From: JAEUIE01 sp046350055
Lineage (GTDB): Bacteria; Planctomycetota; Planctomycetia; Gemmatales; HRBIN36
Assembly (NCBI GenBank): GCA_046350055.1
Contig: JAXMBC010000001.1
Span: 1,736,001-1,800,000 of the forward strand
DNA length: 64,000 nt
Direction: 5' to 3'
Each line of letters begins with the position of its first letter. Position 1 is the stretch's first letter. The notes under the pieces are model-generated. The model was not told the DNA's origin, did no database searches, and saw nothing but the letters and a program-made list of their open reading frames with translations. Made by a program: the position numbers and the translations under genes. Positions 8,487-17,441 of the stretch are shown piece by piece.

Positions 8487-9368
8487 ATGGCCGCCCGCAT
8501 CATTGATGGTAAGCGTATCGCCCAGACTGTTCGTACCGAAGTGGCAGCGCAAGTCACAGCCTTGTTGCCCAAACTCGGCAGACCTCCAGGTCTCGCAGCA
8601 GTGCTCGTTGGCGATGACCCGGCCAGTCATGTGTATGTTTCCAGTAAGCGCAAAGCTTGTGCCGAGGCGGGCCTCGCCAGTTGGCTGCATCAACTACCAG
8701 CTGAAACCACCACGCAGCAGCTCCTCGATCTGGTACATCAATTGAACACTGATCCGCTGGTCGATGGCATCCTGGTGCAGTTGCCATTGCCCAGGCAGAT
8801 CGATGAATTCGCTATCCTGAGTGCAGTCGTGCCTCACAAGGATGTCGATGGTTTCGGTCCGGTAAACAGTGGTTTGCTTGCCCTGGGTCGTCCCAGTCAC
8901 ATCTCCTGCACTCCGCTGGGTATCTGGCAGTTGCTTATCCGCGAAAAGATTTCGGCAGCAGGCCAGCACGTGGTCATCCTCGGTCGCAGTGGCACCGTGG
9001 GCAAACCTCTCTCACTGATCCTGGTGCAGAAGCATGAACACGCGAATGCTACTGTGACAGTGTGTCACAGTCATTCCAGACAGACGAAGGAATTGTGCCG
9101 TACAGCTGACATTGTCGTGGCAGCCATCGGCAAAGCTGGATTTGTCACACAAGATATGGTTAAGCCAGGAGCAGTGGTGATTGATGTAGGCATCAATCGC
9201 CTGCCATCGGGAAAACTGGCAGGCGATGTGGACTACGCAGCAGTGAGTGAAATAGCCTCGGCTATCACCCCGGTACCGGGCGGCGTGGGGCCGATGACAA
9301 TTGCCATGCTGCTTTCCAACACGCTTGATGCGGCGAAGGCTACTGCTTCCCAATCCACTGTAAAATAG
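8487..9368 (+). CDS. folD: Bifunctional methylenetetrahydrofolate dehydrogenase/cyclohydrolase
   Basis: A 293-aa FolD, interconverting 5,10-methylene-, methenyl- and 10-formyl-tetrahydrofolate with NADP in the cytoplasm. Family motifs are intact: Y50-VSSK54 (catalytic Lys), DGILVQLPLP, PHKDVDGF, the Rossmann GRSGTVGKP, and PVPGGVGPMT near the C-terminus. Length is normal. The last 29 bases overlap the 3' end of the convergent toroid-fold gene. Confidence 0.97.
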   Translation: MAARIIDGKRIAQTVRTEVAAQVTALLPKLGRPPGLAAVLVGDDPASHVYVSSKRKACAEAGLASWLHQLPAETTTQQLLDLVHQLNTDPLVDGILVQLPLPRQIDEFAILSAVVPHKDVDGFGPVNSGLLALGRPSHISCTPLGIWQLLIREKISAAGQHVVILGRSGTVGKPLSLILVQKHEHANATVTVCHSHSRQTKELCRTADIVVAAIGKAGFVTQDMVKPGAVVIDVGINRLPSGKLAGDVDYAAVSEIASAITPVPGGVGPMTIAMLLSNTLDAAKATASQSTVK

Positions 9369-10212
9369 AGCTGATGTAGTAAATCTGAGCCGTCTGCGGT
9401 CCGATCCTCGCTGGAAGAGCAAAACCAGCGCCTGTCCCTACTTCGTACCCCTTACAAAAGCGCTGACATCGTTCATATACATCCTTGTCCTTGCACTGTA
9501 ACAGGTGCAGGCAGCGCATCACACGGTAAGTTGCTTCCAGATCAGGTTCGCCCTTTTCGTTAGTCCAGCCACCGGAGGTATGCTGCTGAGCGATCAGCAA
9601 TGCCAGAATGGCTTCCTTGTTGGCGATCGGGTAACCCAAGCGCAGGAATGCTGCGTAGTAGCCTCCCGTAGTACGGGCCTTGCCTAGGCCTGTGCCATAC
9701 GAACCATCGGGCAGCAGATCTGGTTTGAAAACCCGGGTGAGTTTCGCCTGCCATTCACCAGGCACCTTGCTTAATTGACCATCGAGCACCAGCGTTTCGA
9801 TAGCAGCGGCTCCGAGGCGAATCTCTTCAGGCTTGTCGCTTTTGAGCAGGGTGACCTGCAATCTCGAGAGATCAGCCGGGGTGAACCGTTCTCCGAGAGC
9901 AGCAACAGCCATGATGCCGATGGCCGTCGTGCGGTAACTGGGCGTACCGGCAGGTGAGTCTCGAAATTGACCGGAAGCAGTATCGAAACACGACCAGATG
10001 TAGGCTTTGGTCTTGCTCACTTCATCCGGCTTGGCTCCCAGATTCTTGAAGCTTCGCAGTGCTGCAGAAGTGTTGGCAAGGTTCGGGAATCGATTGCCAA
10101 TGTCGCTGCTGTAGCTTCCATCAGGCATGCGACGCAGGTGCAGAAAACTAATAGTCCCCTGAAGGACAAACTCTGAGGGAGGTTGAATCAGCAAGAGGAT
10201 CAATGCCAGCAT
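9340..10212 (-). CDS. Secreted prenyltransferase/squalene-oxidase-repeat protein
   Basis: A 290-aa protein with a hydrophobic N-terminus (MLALILLLIQPPSEF) that may be an export signal. The rest shows repeated alpha-alpha units of the terpenoid-cyclase/prenyltransferase toroid: MPDGSYSSDIG, LPDGSYGTGLG, and QQHTSGGWTNEKGEPDLEAT are the typical QxxDGSW-like turns, separated by helical pairs. The DxDD or zinc-binding residues of true cyclases or transferases are not evident, so it is more likely a binding or structural protein. Its 3' end overlaps folD by 29 bp in the convergent orientation. Confidence 0.8.
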   Translation of the reverse strand: MLALILLLIQPPSEFVLQGTISFLHLRRMPDGSYSSDIGNRFPNLANTSAALRSFKNLGAKPDEVSKTKAYIWSCFDTASGQFRDSPAGTPSYRTTAIGIMAVAALGERFTPADLSRLQVTLLKSDKPEEIRLGAAAIETLVLDGQLSKVPGEWQAKLTRVFKPDLLPDGSYGTGLGKARTTGGYYAAFLRLGYPIANKEAILALLIAQQHTSGGWTNEKGEPDLEATYRVMRCLHLLQCKDKDVYERCQRFCKGYEVGTGAGFALPARIGPQTAQIYYISSILQWIGKQ

Positions 10213-10270
10213 ATTGCACCTTCATACGGAGTAAAATCGCCCGTCCCCACGAGTTTACCAGACTTACCGC

Positions 10271-10298
10271 GCTATTCTCACGATCCATGAGAAATAGC
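10271..10298. promoter_or_regulatory. Stem-loop in divergent promoter region
   Basis: GCTATTCTCA and TGAGAAATAGC pair as a 10-bp stem with a single A bulge around a 7-base loop. It lies between the divergent genes at 10212 and 10379. It could be an operator or a leader structure; there is no direct evidence for either. Confidence 0.3.
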
Positions 10299-10378
10299 TA
10301 AAGATCGCCAGATTCTCTTGTTTTATCAGCTCGAACGGGCGACTATAAGTAGTGGTGAACTCTGTTGGGGATGTAGCC

Positions 10379-11209
10379 ATGTTACGCTGGTACTTTGGGG
10401 TAGCTTTGAGTGTTCTGGCTAGCACTTCGCTTCAAGCACAAAACACTGGCAACACGGGTGCTCTCGGCACCGGCTCCAACATGGGCACAGGCAGTAGTAC
10501 CGGTGGATTGGCCGGGCAAGTGAATACCACTCTGCTGGGTTCCACGGTGAATCTCAACTTTAACAGCGTTTTCGGCTCGAGTGCGAATCTCGCTAATACC
10601 AATGCCGATCCTTTCTCAGCCTATCGGCCAAGTGGTACCGTCTCCGGGTCTGGTTCGTCGCTCGGCAACTCTTTCTCGGGCACTGGTGGAGGCAACGCCT
10701 TTGCTGGTGGCACTGGAACGACTGGCAATCGTACGAATACCGGAACGAACGCCCTGGGTAATCGCAATACCCTGGGAGGAAATCTGGGAGGAAACACCAC
10801 AGCTCTCGGCGGGAATCGTAATGCGATGGGAGGTACTAACCTGGGAGGCAATCGCAATGCCATGGGTATGCTGGGCGGTGGTCTCCTGGGTGGTACGAGT
10901 TTCCTCGGTGGTGGTATGAACAATCAGCAAAACGCCATTACCATGGGGTACTCAGTTAACTTTGATGGCATGAAAGCTTCTACTGCAACTGCGACAGCTC
11001 AACCAACCACGAATGTTGAAGTCCAGCAACGGCTCATTGCTGCTCCAGGAATGCAGGGTGCGTCAAACCTGCAGGTCATGATGCGAGGTGAAACAGCTAT
11101 TCTCCGTGGTACTGTGAAGACAGACCATGCTAAACAACTCGCCGCTGCCATGCTGCGTCTGGAACCAGGCGTTTACGAAGTGCAAAACGAACTGACAGTT
11201 AAACCATAA
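10379..11209 (+). CDS. Secreted Gly/Asn-rich protein with C-terminal BON-like domain
   Basis: The start is set at the ATG at 10379 (GGGGAT upstream), which gives a clean signal peptide ending at LQAQ; an in-frame start at 10352 would put nine extra residues before it. The 276-aa protein has a low-complexity middle (about 20-200) made of Gly, Asn, Thr and repeats such as LGGNRNAMGG, then a compact C-terminal domain (about 215-276) with LQVMMRGETAILRGTV and LRLEPGVYEVQNELTV, the pattern of a BON domain, which binds membranes. Likely periplasmic or surface-associated. The glycine-rich repeats produce spurious open frames on other strands. Confidence 0.8.
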   Translation: MLRWYFGVALSVLASTSLQAQNTGNTGALGTGSNMGTGSSTGGLAGQVNTTLLGSTVNLNFNSVFGSSANLANTNADPFSAYRPSGTVSGSGSSLGNSFSGTGGGNAFAGGTGTTGNRTNTGTNALGNRNTLGGNLGGNTTALGGNRNAMGGTNLGGNRNAMGMLGGGLLGGTSFLGGGMNNQQNAITMGYSVNFDGMKASTATATAQPTTNVEVQQRLIAAPGMQGASNLQVMMRGETAILRGTVKTDHAKQLAAAMLRLEPGVYEVQNELTVKP

Positions 11210-11289
11210 ATAATTCCTCGAGCCACTACGAATCCGCTTCACCCTCAGCGTAGAATGGGACACTGTCCCACACTACTTTGAGTTCATCG

Positions 11290-12723
11290 ATGAAGCATCC
11301 GGTTCAGCAGCCCGCTCCTGACATCAAGACCTTGGCCGCTCTGCGCGAGAGTGGCTGGCAATCTCAGACCGTCAAAGCCGAAATCAGGAAGAACTTCCTC
11401 CATAAGCTCGCCGCCGGTGAAGAACTCTTCCCCGGCATCGTCGGCTACGAATATACCGTCCTTCCCGAAATTAACATCGCTCTCCTCGCCGGGCACGACA
11501 TGCTCTTCCTCGGCGAAAAGGGCCAGGCCAAGAGCCGCATCATGCGCTCCCTCGTTCGATTCCTCGACGAGTGGATTCCCTACCTGAACGATCCTGCCAT
11601 CCCCTTCCACGACGATCCCTACGCCCCCATCAGCAAGGCTGGCAGGAAACTGGTTGCGGAGAAGCCCGCGAACCAGGTACCTATCGCCTGGTGGCACCGC
11701 AGCCAGCGTTACGCCGAGCGGCTCGCCCCCGGCACCAAGTTCGCTGACCTCATCGGTGAAATCGACCCGGCCAAACTCGCCGGCGGCACCAGCATGGCTG
11801 ACGAGGAAGCTCTCCACTTCGGCCTCATCCCCCGTATGCACCGGGGCATCTTCGCCATGAACGAAGTGCCCGAACTCGATGAACTCGTCCAGGTTGGCCT
11901 CTTCAACATCCTCGAAGAACGGGACGTGCAGATTCGAGGCTACCCTGTCTCGTTCGATATTGATGTGCTCGTTCTCTTCTCCGCCAACCCTTCCACCTAC
12001 AACCGCTCGGGCAAGGTCATCCCCCAGCTCAAAGACCGCATCGGCACCATCATTCAGACCCACTACCCGCTCGAACGGTCGCTCGGCATCGAGATCATGG
12101 AGCAGGAAGCAGCGATTGACCTCGGTGGCGAGTTCCCCGTCCTCGTGCCGCCCTTCATGAAAGCTATCTGCGAACAGATGTCGATGGCAGCCCGCAAGAG
12201 CAAGTACGTCGATCACGCCAGTGGTGTCTCGGCACGCTTCAGCATTGCCAACTACAAGACGATGATCGCCAGCGCCCGCCACCGCTCCATCCGCTTGGGG
12301 GAAAAACCCGCCGTTCCCCGCATCAGCGATCTTGCTCACTGCCTCTCCAGCTCCATGGGCAAGCTCGAACTCGATCTGATGGGCAGCCACCAGATGAACG
12401 AGAAGCAGGTGATCGAAGCCATCCAGGCCGAGGCCATTCGTACCGTCTTCGAGGAGTTCGTTGATCAGCACGGCCTCAATGAAATCGTCGACGTCTTCGC
12501 CAAGGGTGTGAAAATCGAAGTGGGTGATATGCTCCCCTCGAAGGCCTACGCCGACCGCCTCAAGCGTGTCCCCAAGGCCTGGGAAAAGGCCTTCGAGGTG
12601 AACGCCAGCGAAAATGAAGCTGTCCGCGCCAGTTGCATGGAGTTCGTTCTCGCCGGACTCTACGCCAGCGACCGCATCAGCCGCAGCACCAAGCACGGCC
12701 GCATGGTGTACGAGGTCGAATAA
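11290..12723 (+). CDS. MoxR/Mg-chelatase-type AAA+ ATPase
   Basis: The ATG at 11290 is used; an in-frame TTG at 11278 is the alternative, and neither has a strong ribosome site. The 477-aa protein carries GEKGQAKSR as Walker A (about 76-84), an Mg-chelatase-I-like insert, NEVPELDELVQVGLFNILEER covering Walker B and the following helix (first part only quoted here in family terms), and FSANPSTYN as sensor 1. It is a magnesium-chelatase-I/MoxR-like chaperone ATPase that would remodel or load metal into a partner. The VWA gene starts 75 bp downstream, the usual partner arrangement. Codon use is strongly C-ending, as in the VWA gene, suggesting high expression. Confidence 0.85.
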   Translation: MKHPVQQPAPDIKTLAALRESGWQSQTVKAEIRKNFLHKLAAGEELFPGIVGYEYTVLPEINIALLAGHDMLFLGEKGQAKSRIMRSLVRFLDEWIPYLNDPAIPFHDDPYAPISKAGRKLVAEKPANQVPIAWWHRSQRYAERLAPGTKFADLIGEIDPAKLAGGTSMADEEALHFGLIPRMHRGIFAMNEVPELDELVQVGLFNILEERDVQIRGYPVSFDIDVLVLFSANPSTYNRSGKVIPQLKDRIGTIIQTHYPLERSLGIEIMEQEAAIDLGGEFPVLVPPFMKAICEQMSMAARKSKYVDHASGVSARFSIANYKTMIASARHRSIRLGEKPAVPRISDLAHCLSSSMGKLELDLMGSHQMNEKQVIEAIQAEAIRTVFEEFVDQHGLNEIVDVFAKGVKIEVGDMLPSKAYADRLKRVPKAWEKAFEVNASENEAVRASCMEFVLAGLYASDRISRSTKHGRMVYEVE

Positions 12724-12798
12724 CAACCCCCGTGACAAGCATACGTGTCTCGATGCCTGTTACAGCATGTCAGCATTGTCCAGAGAAGGATTCACATC

Positions 12799-14499
12799 AT
12801 GGCCAAGCGCGTCCCCGGCGGTGTTATTCATACATATCAGAAGTATGATCCCGTCCAGTTTCCCAGCCCCACAGCCGAGCCGCCCGATATCGCCTCCGCA
12901 GCCATGGAGCACATGCTGGAATATGGGGACATGCACGAATTCACCGAGGAAGAACTCGCCAATGCCATCGAGATCGATCCCTCACAGATCAAAGGCTTTC
13001 TCTTCGGCATCGATAACATCCAGAAAAGGCTACGTGAACGTAAAGCCAAGATCCTCGCCACCTACGAAACCGATCATGTACAACGCCTCGCCCGGCAACA
13101 GTTCCAGGACGAAAGCCGCAAGCTCAAGCCTCCCGGCAAGTTCGCCAGCGAGTACCGCGACGCAGTGAATGAAGAACAGCTCGCTGCCCTCGATGAACTC
13201 TACTTCCCCGCGAGCAAGCAGGATAAGGACTTCGCCAAGGGTCTGGTCAAGCTCTCCGATCTCCTCGGCCAGAAGTACCAGGTCGATGACCTTGCCAGTC
13301 GCTACACCTTCACAGGCAGCCAGAAGCTCACCATCCCCCAGGCTCTCGAGGTCCGCCAGGAACTTCTCGAGATCGATGAATTGCTCAAGCAACTCGAGGA
13401 AGCCCGCAAGAACGCCCGGCTCGTCTCCATTAACATGGAAGCTCTCGAACGCTATGCCGAGATGGAAGATCTTGAACAGCTTCGCAACATGACCCGGGCT
13501 GTCAACGAATACCTCAAGGACCTGGCCGAGCAGCAGGGATTGGAGAAGAACGAACGGGGTGGCTACAACGTCACTCCCAAGGCCATCAAGCTCTTCCAGA
13601 GCCGGGTACTCTCCACCATCTTCAGCCAACTGGTTGCCGGCCGCAGTGGTCGTCACCAGGGTCCCATCATTGGCGAAGGGGCGGTCGAACTGCAGGCCAC
13701 CAAGCCCTACGAGTTCGGAGACAGCGTCGCCCAGATGGACATTCCACAAACGCTCATCAACAGCATGCTCCGTCAGGGCAACGAACGTCCACTCCGCCTC
13801 CGTCCCGACGACATCGTCGTCCATAAGACCAAAAACAACCCCAAGGCTGCCACCTGCATGCTGCTCGATATGTCAGGTTCCATGCGCTACGGCGGGCTCT
13901 ATGTGAACGTCAAACGCATGGCCCTCGCACTCGATGGCCTCATCCGCAAGGAGTTCCCTGGCGATTACCTCCAGTTCATCGAGATGTACAGCCTGGCCAA
14001 GCCTCGCCATCAGTCGGAAATCGCTTCACTGCTCCCTAAGCCCGTAACCATATTCCAGCCGGTCGTGCGCCTGCGTGCCGACCTGAGCAACCCCAACATC
14101 AGCGAACTCGATCTGCCACCCCACTTCACCAATATCCAGCATGCCCTGCAGCAGGCCCGCATGTTCCTCGCCGGCCGCGATACCCCCAATCGTCAGATCA
14201 TTCTCATCACCGATGGCCTGCCCACCGCCCACATGGAAGGCAATTATCTCTACCTGCTTTATCCGCCCGATCGCCGCACTGAGGAAGCTACCCTCCGTGA
14301 AGCCAAGCTCTGCGAGCGGGAAGGCATCACTATCAACATCTTCCTGCTCAGCAGTTGGAATCAGTCGGAAGAGGATGTGAAGTTCGCCTACCGCCTGGCA
14401 GAAAGCACGAAGGGGCGTGTCTTCTTTGTCGCAGGCAAAGACCTCGACCGCTACGTCGTCTGGGACTATCTGCAGCGTCGCCGTTCTATCGTGTCGTAG
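12799..14499 (+). CDS. VWA-domain protein, partner of the MoxR-type ATPase
   Basis: Starts at the ATG at 12799, with AGAAGGA eight bases upstream; an in-frame start at 12745 gives an implausible leader. The 566-aa protein has a long helical, charged first half (about 1-330) and a C-terminal von Willebrand factor A domain. The MIDAS motif is intact, D357-M-S359-G-S361, and a later IILITDG supplies the third-strand aspartate. Together with the upstream ATPase it forms the MoxR-VWA pair known from metal insertion and complex maturation; the substrate here is unknown. Its stop codon abuts that of the convergent kinase gene with no gap. Confidence 0.9.
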   Translation: MAKRVPGGVIHTYQKYDPVQFPSPTAEPPDIASAAMEHMLEYGDMHEFTEEELANAIEIDPSQIKGFLFGIDNIQKRLRERKAKILATYETDHVQRLARQQFQDESRKLKPPGKFASEYRDAVNEEQLAALDELYFPASKQDKDFAKGLVKLSDLLGQKYQVDDLASRYTFTGSQKLTIPQALEVRQELLEIDELLKQLEEARKNARLVSINMEALERYAEMEDLEQLRNMTRAVNEYLKDLAEQQGLEKNERGGYNVTPKAIKLFQSRVLSTIFSQLVAGRSGRHQGPIIGEGAVELQATKPYEFGDSVAQMDIPQTLINSMLRQGNERPLRLRPDDIVVHKTKNNPKAATCMLLDMSGSMRYGGLYVNVKRMALALDGLIRKEFPGDYLQFIEMYSLAKPRHQSEIASLLPKPVTIFQPVVRLRADLSNPNISELDLPPHFTNIQHALQQARMFLAGRDTPNRQIILITDGLPTAHMEGNYLYLLYPPDRRTEEATLREAKLCEREGITINIFLLSSWNQSEEDVKFAYRLAESTKGRVFFVAGKDLDRYVVWDYLQRRRSIVS

Positions 14500-17091
14500 T
14501 TACTTCTTTTGCGACAATTGTTCAAAAGCATTCATCTGCTGTAACACAGTGAAGTCGTTGTGCTGCAGAATTTCTGGTTTATTCCACCCCGATTTGGTAG
14601 CCTGCTCCAGTAAGTTTACCGCGGTCTTCATGGACTGTTGGGAATCCTTCTTCATGTCGAGTTGAAGTCGTGCCAGCTTGGCCCAGGATCGCGCCTGTTG
14701 TACCTGGAGTTCTGCATCAGGCCAGTTCCGCTGATACCAGGAATACATCACCTGCGCTGCCTCAGTGTACTTCTTGCGGGTCAGCAGTTGATCGCAATGC
14801 TGTGCATAAACAGAGGCAATGAGTGCAGGCTTGGCATTCTTGTCGTTGCAGCGGGTATAGAAGTCCTGAATGGGATCCATCGCCTCGTCGCCTCGTTTCA
14901 GATCACACAATCTACCAATGATCATTGAGAGGCAGAGCATTGTTTTCGTGTGTGCCGGGCCCAGGCGCCTTTCGCAAAGAGGCCTGGCGTCCAATGCAAA
15001 TTGTAATGCCTCTTTATGACGGCCTAGTTGTGTCAGACACACGGCAAAGTCGAGCATGGTTGTCAATGTGTCCGGATGATCGGGGCCCGAGATCTCCTTG
15101 CGATGGTAAAGCACATGCTCATACAGACGCACTGCTTCCTTTGCCCGTTTCATTTCCACCAGGCACTCGGCTTTAGTGCACATCGTTTCCAGAGTTTGGG
15201 AATGATTGGGGGCCAGGTACTTGGTTTGCAGAGCGAGCGCTTCATCCAGTAGTACCAGAGCTTGCTCCTGCTTACCAATAAAGGTGTAGGCCGCCCCAAG
15301 GTTGTTCATAGAAAGCATCGTAAATGGGTCGGTTTCACCACGATACTTGCGGGTTAATGCCAATACGTCTTCCCGCAATTTGGCCGCATCATGAAGTTTG
15401 CCCAGCTTTTCATAGCAGTTAGCGAGGTTATTCATCGCCATCTGAGTGATGTGCTCTTTTAAACCGTACAACTTCTTTGATATCTGGTAAGCTTCGAGCC
15501 GGGCTTCCATCGCTTGTTGTGCATGCTCCAGCAACTCCTGAACATTGGCTACACCCAGCAAGGCCATGAGCGTGTCCTGATGTTCGTTTCCCAGAACAGA
15601 GCGCCGCAGATCCAGCGCACGTTGCAGATCCTCCAGGGCAATGTCATAGTCGCCGAGAAACTCAAACGAACGGCCGATCGACATGCGGAGCCGCGCTTCC
15701 ACCAGTGGTTTATCCTTGAACTTGGTAGCCAGGGAAAGACGGGCATTTTCCAGCACTTCACGCATCGTTACATTGCGTCCCAGGCCCTTTTCCAAGTTCG
15801 ACGGCCTGATGGACGCTAATATTTCATCGCTCATGAAGTTCAGTACAGTACTTGTTTCGTCAGCCTTCTCCCGTGCTTCCTTCTCCTTGGCTGAAGCATG
15901 AATCAGTCCCCAGGTCGTGCCTGCCATACCCATCAGCAGTACCGCTATCACTACCCAAAGCAGGCGACGGCGATGCTGCAACTCTTCTGCATGAACAAGG
16001 GCTTTGGTGCGTTCAGCTTCTGCCAGCCTGGCTCGGGCCTCCGTAGCTACCCGTAGTTGTGCCACTTCCCGGGCGACAGCCTGCCCATCCGCTGGGCGTT
16101 GACGGGGATCGACTGCCAGGCACCGTTTGGCCAGAGCAATGAGATCAGGTTCTGCTCCACAAGCATCGAGACGATCATAGGTTTCCTGCAATAAGCCGAG
16201 TGCCGAGAGCATGCGTTCCGCATCGGGAGTCTCTCCCATGATGGGCGGCTTGCCAGTCAGCATACAGCAAAGCAATGCTCCGAGTCCAAAGACATCGGCC
16301 CTGGGGCCTACTTCAGCATTGTCGCCCATCGCCTGCTCGGGAGCCATGTATGCTGGAGTACCCAGCACACATCCTGCTGTTGTCAAACCACTGGCATGTG
16401 TGCTCAACGAATCCGTTTTGCCCATCAACTGTGTCAGTTCATTGGAGAGTTGTGTGGTATCATTCGGGTCGACCCGCTCTGGAGCAAGAACCTTGGCCAG
16501 TCCCCAGTCCATTACCTGCACTTCTCCGTAAGCACCGACCATGATGTTGTGAGGTTTCAAATCCCTGTGAATGACGTGGTGGGCATGGGCATAACCCATT
16601 GCCTGGCAAATGGCTTCAAAGATACTGAGATAATTAGGCAGTAACGTATGAGGCTGGGACAGGTCATGGTCCCTGCTGCCTGGTTTCCTTTTCCAGATCA
16701 AGTCGCTGAGTGTGAAGCCTTTGATGAGCTTCATTACCAGATAAGGACAACCGTCGGCAAGCTTGCCGGTTTGATGCACCGCTGGGATGCCGGGGTGTTG
16801 CAATTGCCCGGTGATGCGTGCCTCTTCCAGAAAGCGTGACGCATTCGTTGTATCATGCAGGTATTTCGGCAGAAGTACTTTGAGCGCCACTTCGCGATCA
16901 AAGGACAGATCATGTGCTCGATAGACAACACCCATGCCGCCGCGACCGATTTCCTCATACAACTCGAAACCAACAGGAGCGATAGTTTCGTACGAAGAAA
17001 CGAGTTCCAGCCCGGGGAGCGACTGGCAGGGTCGTGCCGTCACGGCAAGAGAATCCGAGGTGCGTTCAGTAATAGTACTTTCCGAAGCCAT
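14500..17091 (-). CDS. Membrane Ser/Thr protein kinase with extracytoplasmic TPR repeats
   Basis: The ATG at 17091 is chosen because it lies 19 bases after the stop of an upstream lipoprotein gene; longer frames to 17211 overlap that gene. The 863-aa protein has a PknB/Hanks-type kinase domain: glycine loop GRGGMGVV (49-56), VALK with K71, HRDLKPHN with D177, K179 and N182, DWG in place of DFG at 195-197, and an APE motif near 250. A membrane helix at about 376-398 separates it from roughly 450 residues of TPR repeats of the kinesin-light-chain type (NLANCYEKLGKLHDAAKL, MNNLGAAYTFIGKQEQAL). The catalytic residues are complete, so it should be active. The TPR part would face the periplasm and sense a ligand or partner. 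Confidence 0.93.
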   Translation of the reverse strand: MASESTITERTSDSLAVTARPCQSLPGLELVSSYETIAPVGFELYEEIGRGGMGVVYRAHDLSFDREVALKVLLPKYLHDTTNASRFLEEARITGQLQHPGIPAVHQTGKLADGCPYLVMKLIKGFTLSDLIWKRKPGSRDHDLSQPHTLLPNYLSIFEAICQAMGYAHAHHVIHRDLKPHNIMVGAYGEVQVMDWGLAKVLAPERVDPNDTTQLSNELTQLMGKTDSLSTHASGLTTAGCVLGTPAYMAPEQAMGDNAEVGPRADVFGLGALLCCMLTGKPPIMGETPDAERMLSALGLLQETYDRLDACGAEPDLIALAKRCLAVDPRQRPADGQAVAREVAQLRVATEARARLAEAERTKALVHAEELQHRRRLLWVVIAVLLMGMAGTTWGLIHASAKEKEAREKADETSTVLNFMSDEILASIRPSNLEKGLGRNVTMREVLENARLSLATKFKDKPLVEARLRMSIGRSFEFLGDYDIALEDLQRALDLRRSVLGNEHQDTLMALLGVANVQELLEHAQQAMEARLEAYQISKKLYGLKEHITQMAMNNLANCYEKLGKLHDAAKLREDVLALTRKYRGETDPFTMLSMNNLGAAYTFIGKQEQALVLLDEALALQTKYLAPNHSQTLETMCTKAECLVEMKRAKEAVRLYEHVLYHRKEISGPDHPDTLTTMLDFAVCLTQLGRHKEALQFALDARPLCERRLGPAHTKTMLCLSMIIGRLCDLKRGDEAMDPIQDFYTRCNDKNAKPALIASVYAQHCDQLLTRKKYTEAAQVMYSWYQRNWPDAELQVQQARSWAKLARLQLDMKKDSQQSMKTAVNLLEQATKSGWNKPEILQHNDFTVLQQMNAFEQLSQKK

Positions 17092-17110
17092 GGTAGCTCG
17101 TGTATGGTAC

Positions 17111-17236
17111 TTACTTTGCCGCGCTAGTTGCTTTGGATCCATCCACTCCGGTTGGCTTTGTGCCTTGTGGTTTGTCACCACAACCCAGACTGACAAGACA
17201 CACCACGACACTGAGAATAAGCAGCATATGACGCAT
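17111..17236 (-). CDS. 41-residue putative lipoprotein upstream of the kinase
   Basis: ATG at 17236 with AAAGGA nine bases upstream, stop TAA at 17111-17113. The product begins MRHMLLILSVVVCLVSLGCG: two basic/polar residues, a hydrophobic core and a lipobox-like SLGC with C19, then a short polar tail rich in Lys, Gly and Thr. It is below usual gene-calling limits. Only 19 bases separate it from the kinase start, so the two are probably co-transcribed. It may be an envelope-anchored peptide sensed or modified with the kinase; that is inference from position. Confidence 0.7.
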   Translation of the reverse strand: MRHMLLILSVVVCLVSLGCGDKPQGTKPTGVDGSKATSAAK

Positions 17237-17441
17237 GGGGCAACGTCCTTTCAACAACGAAGTATTGGAAGTCACTTAATACTAGCTCAATGGATGTAGC
17301 ATTGTCACATGATTATGAGTGAAATACAAGAAACAAAGTAGTGTCCTCATGGTCGAACGTGACTGCACTCGTCACGTCTGTTCACCTGTTTTACATCGCT
17401 GTTCTGGTAGAATAGCAGCATCGTTCATCTCTGAGACTGCA

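Noticed and set aside
11284..12738. A 484-codon open frame on the minus strand opposite the MoxR-type gene
   Set aside because: It is a mirror of the strong C-biased codons on the plus strand. Its product is rich in Val, Glu and Gly without domain motifs and it covers the ATPase gene fully.
17319..17441. Extended N-terminus of the helicase
   Set aside because: The extra 41 residues have no helicase similarity, while the ATG at 17442 gives the canonical opening.
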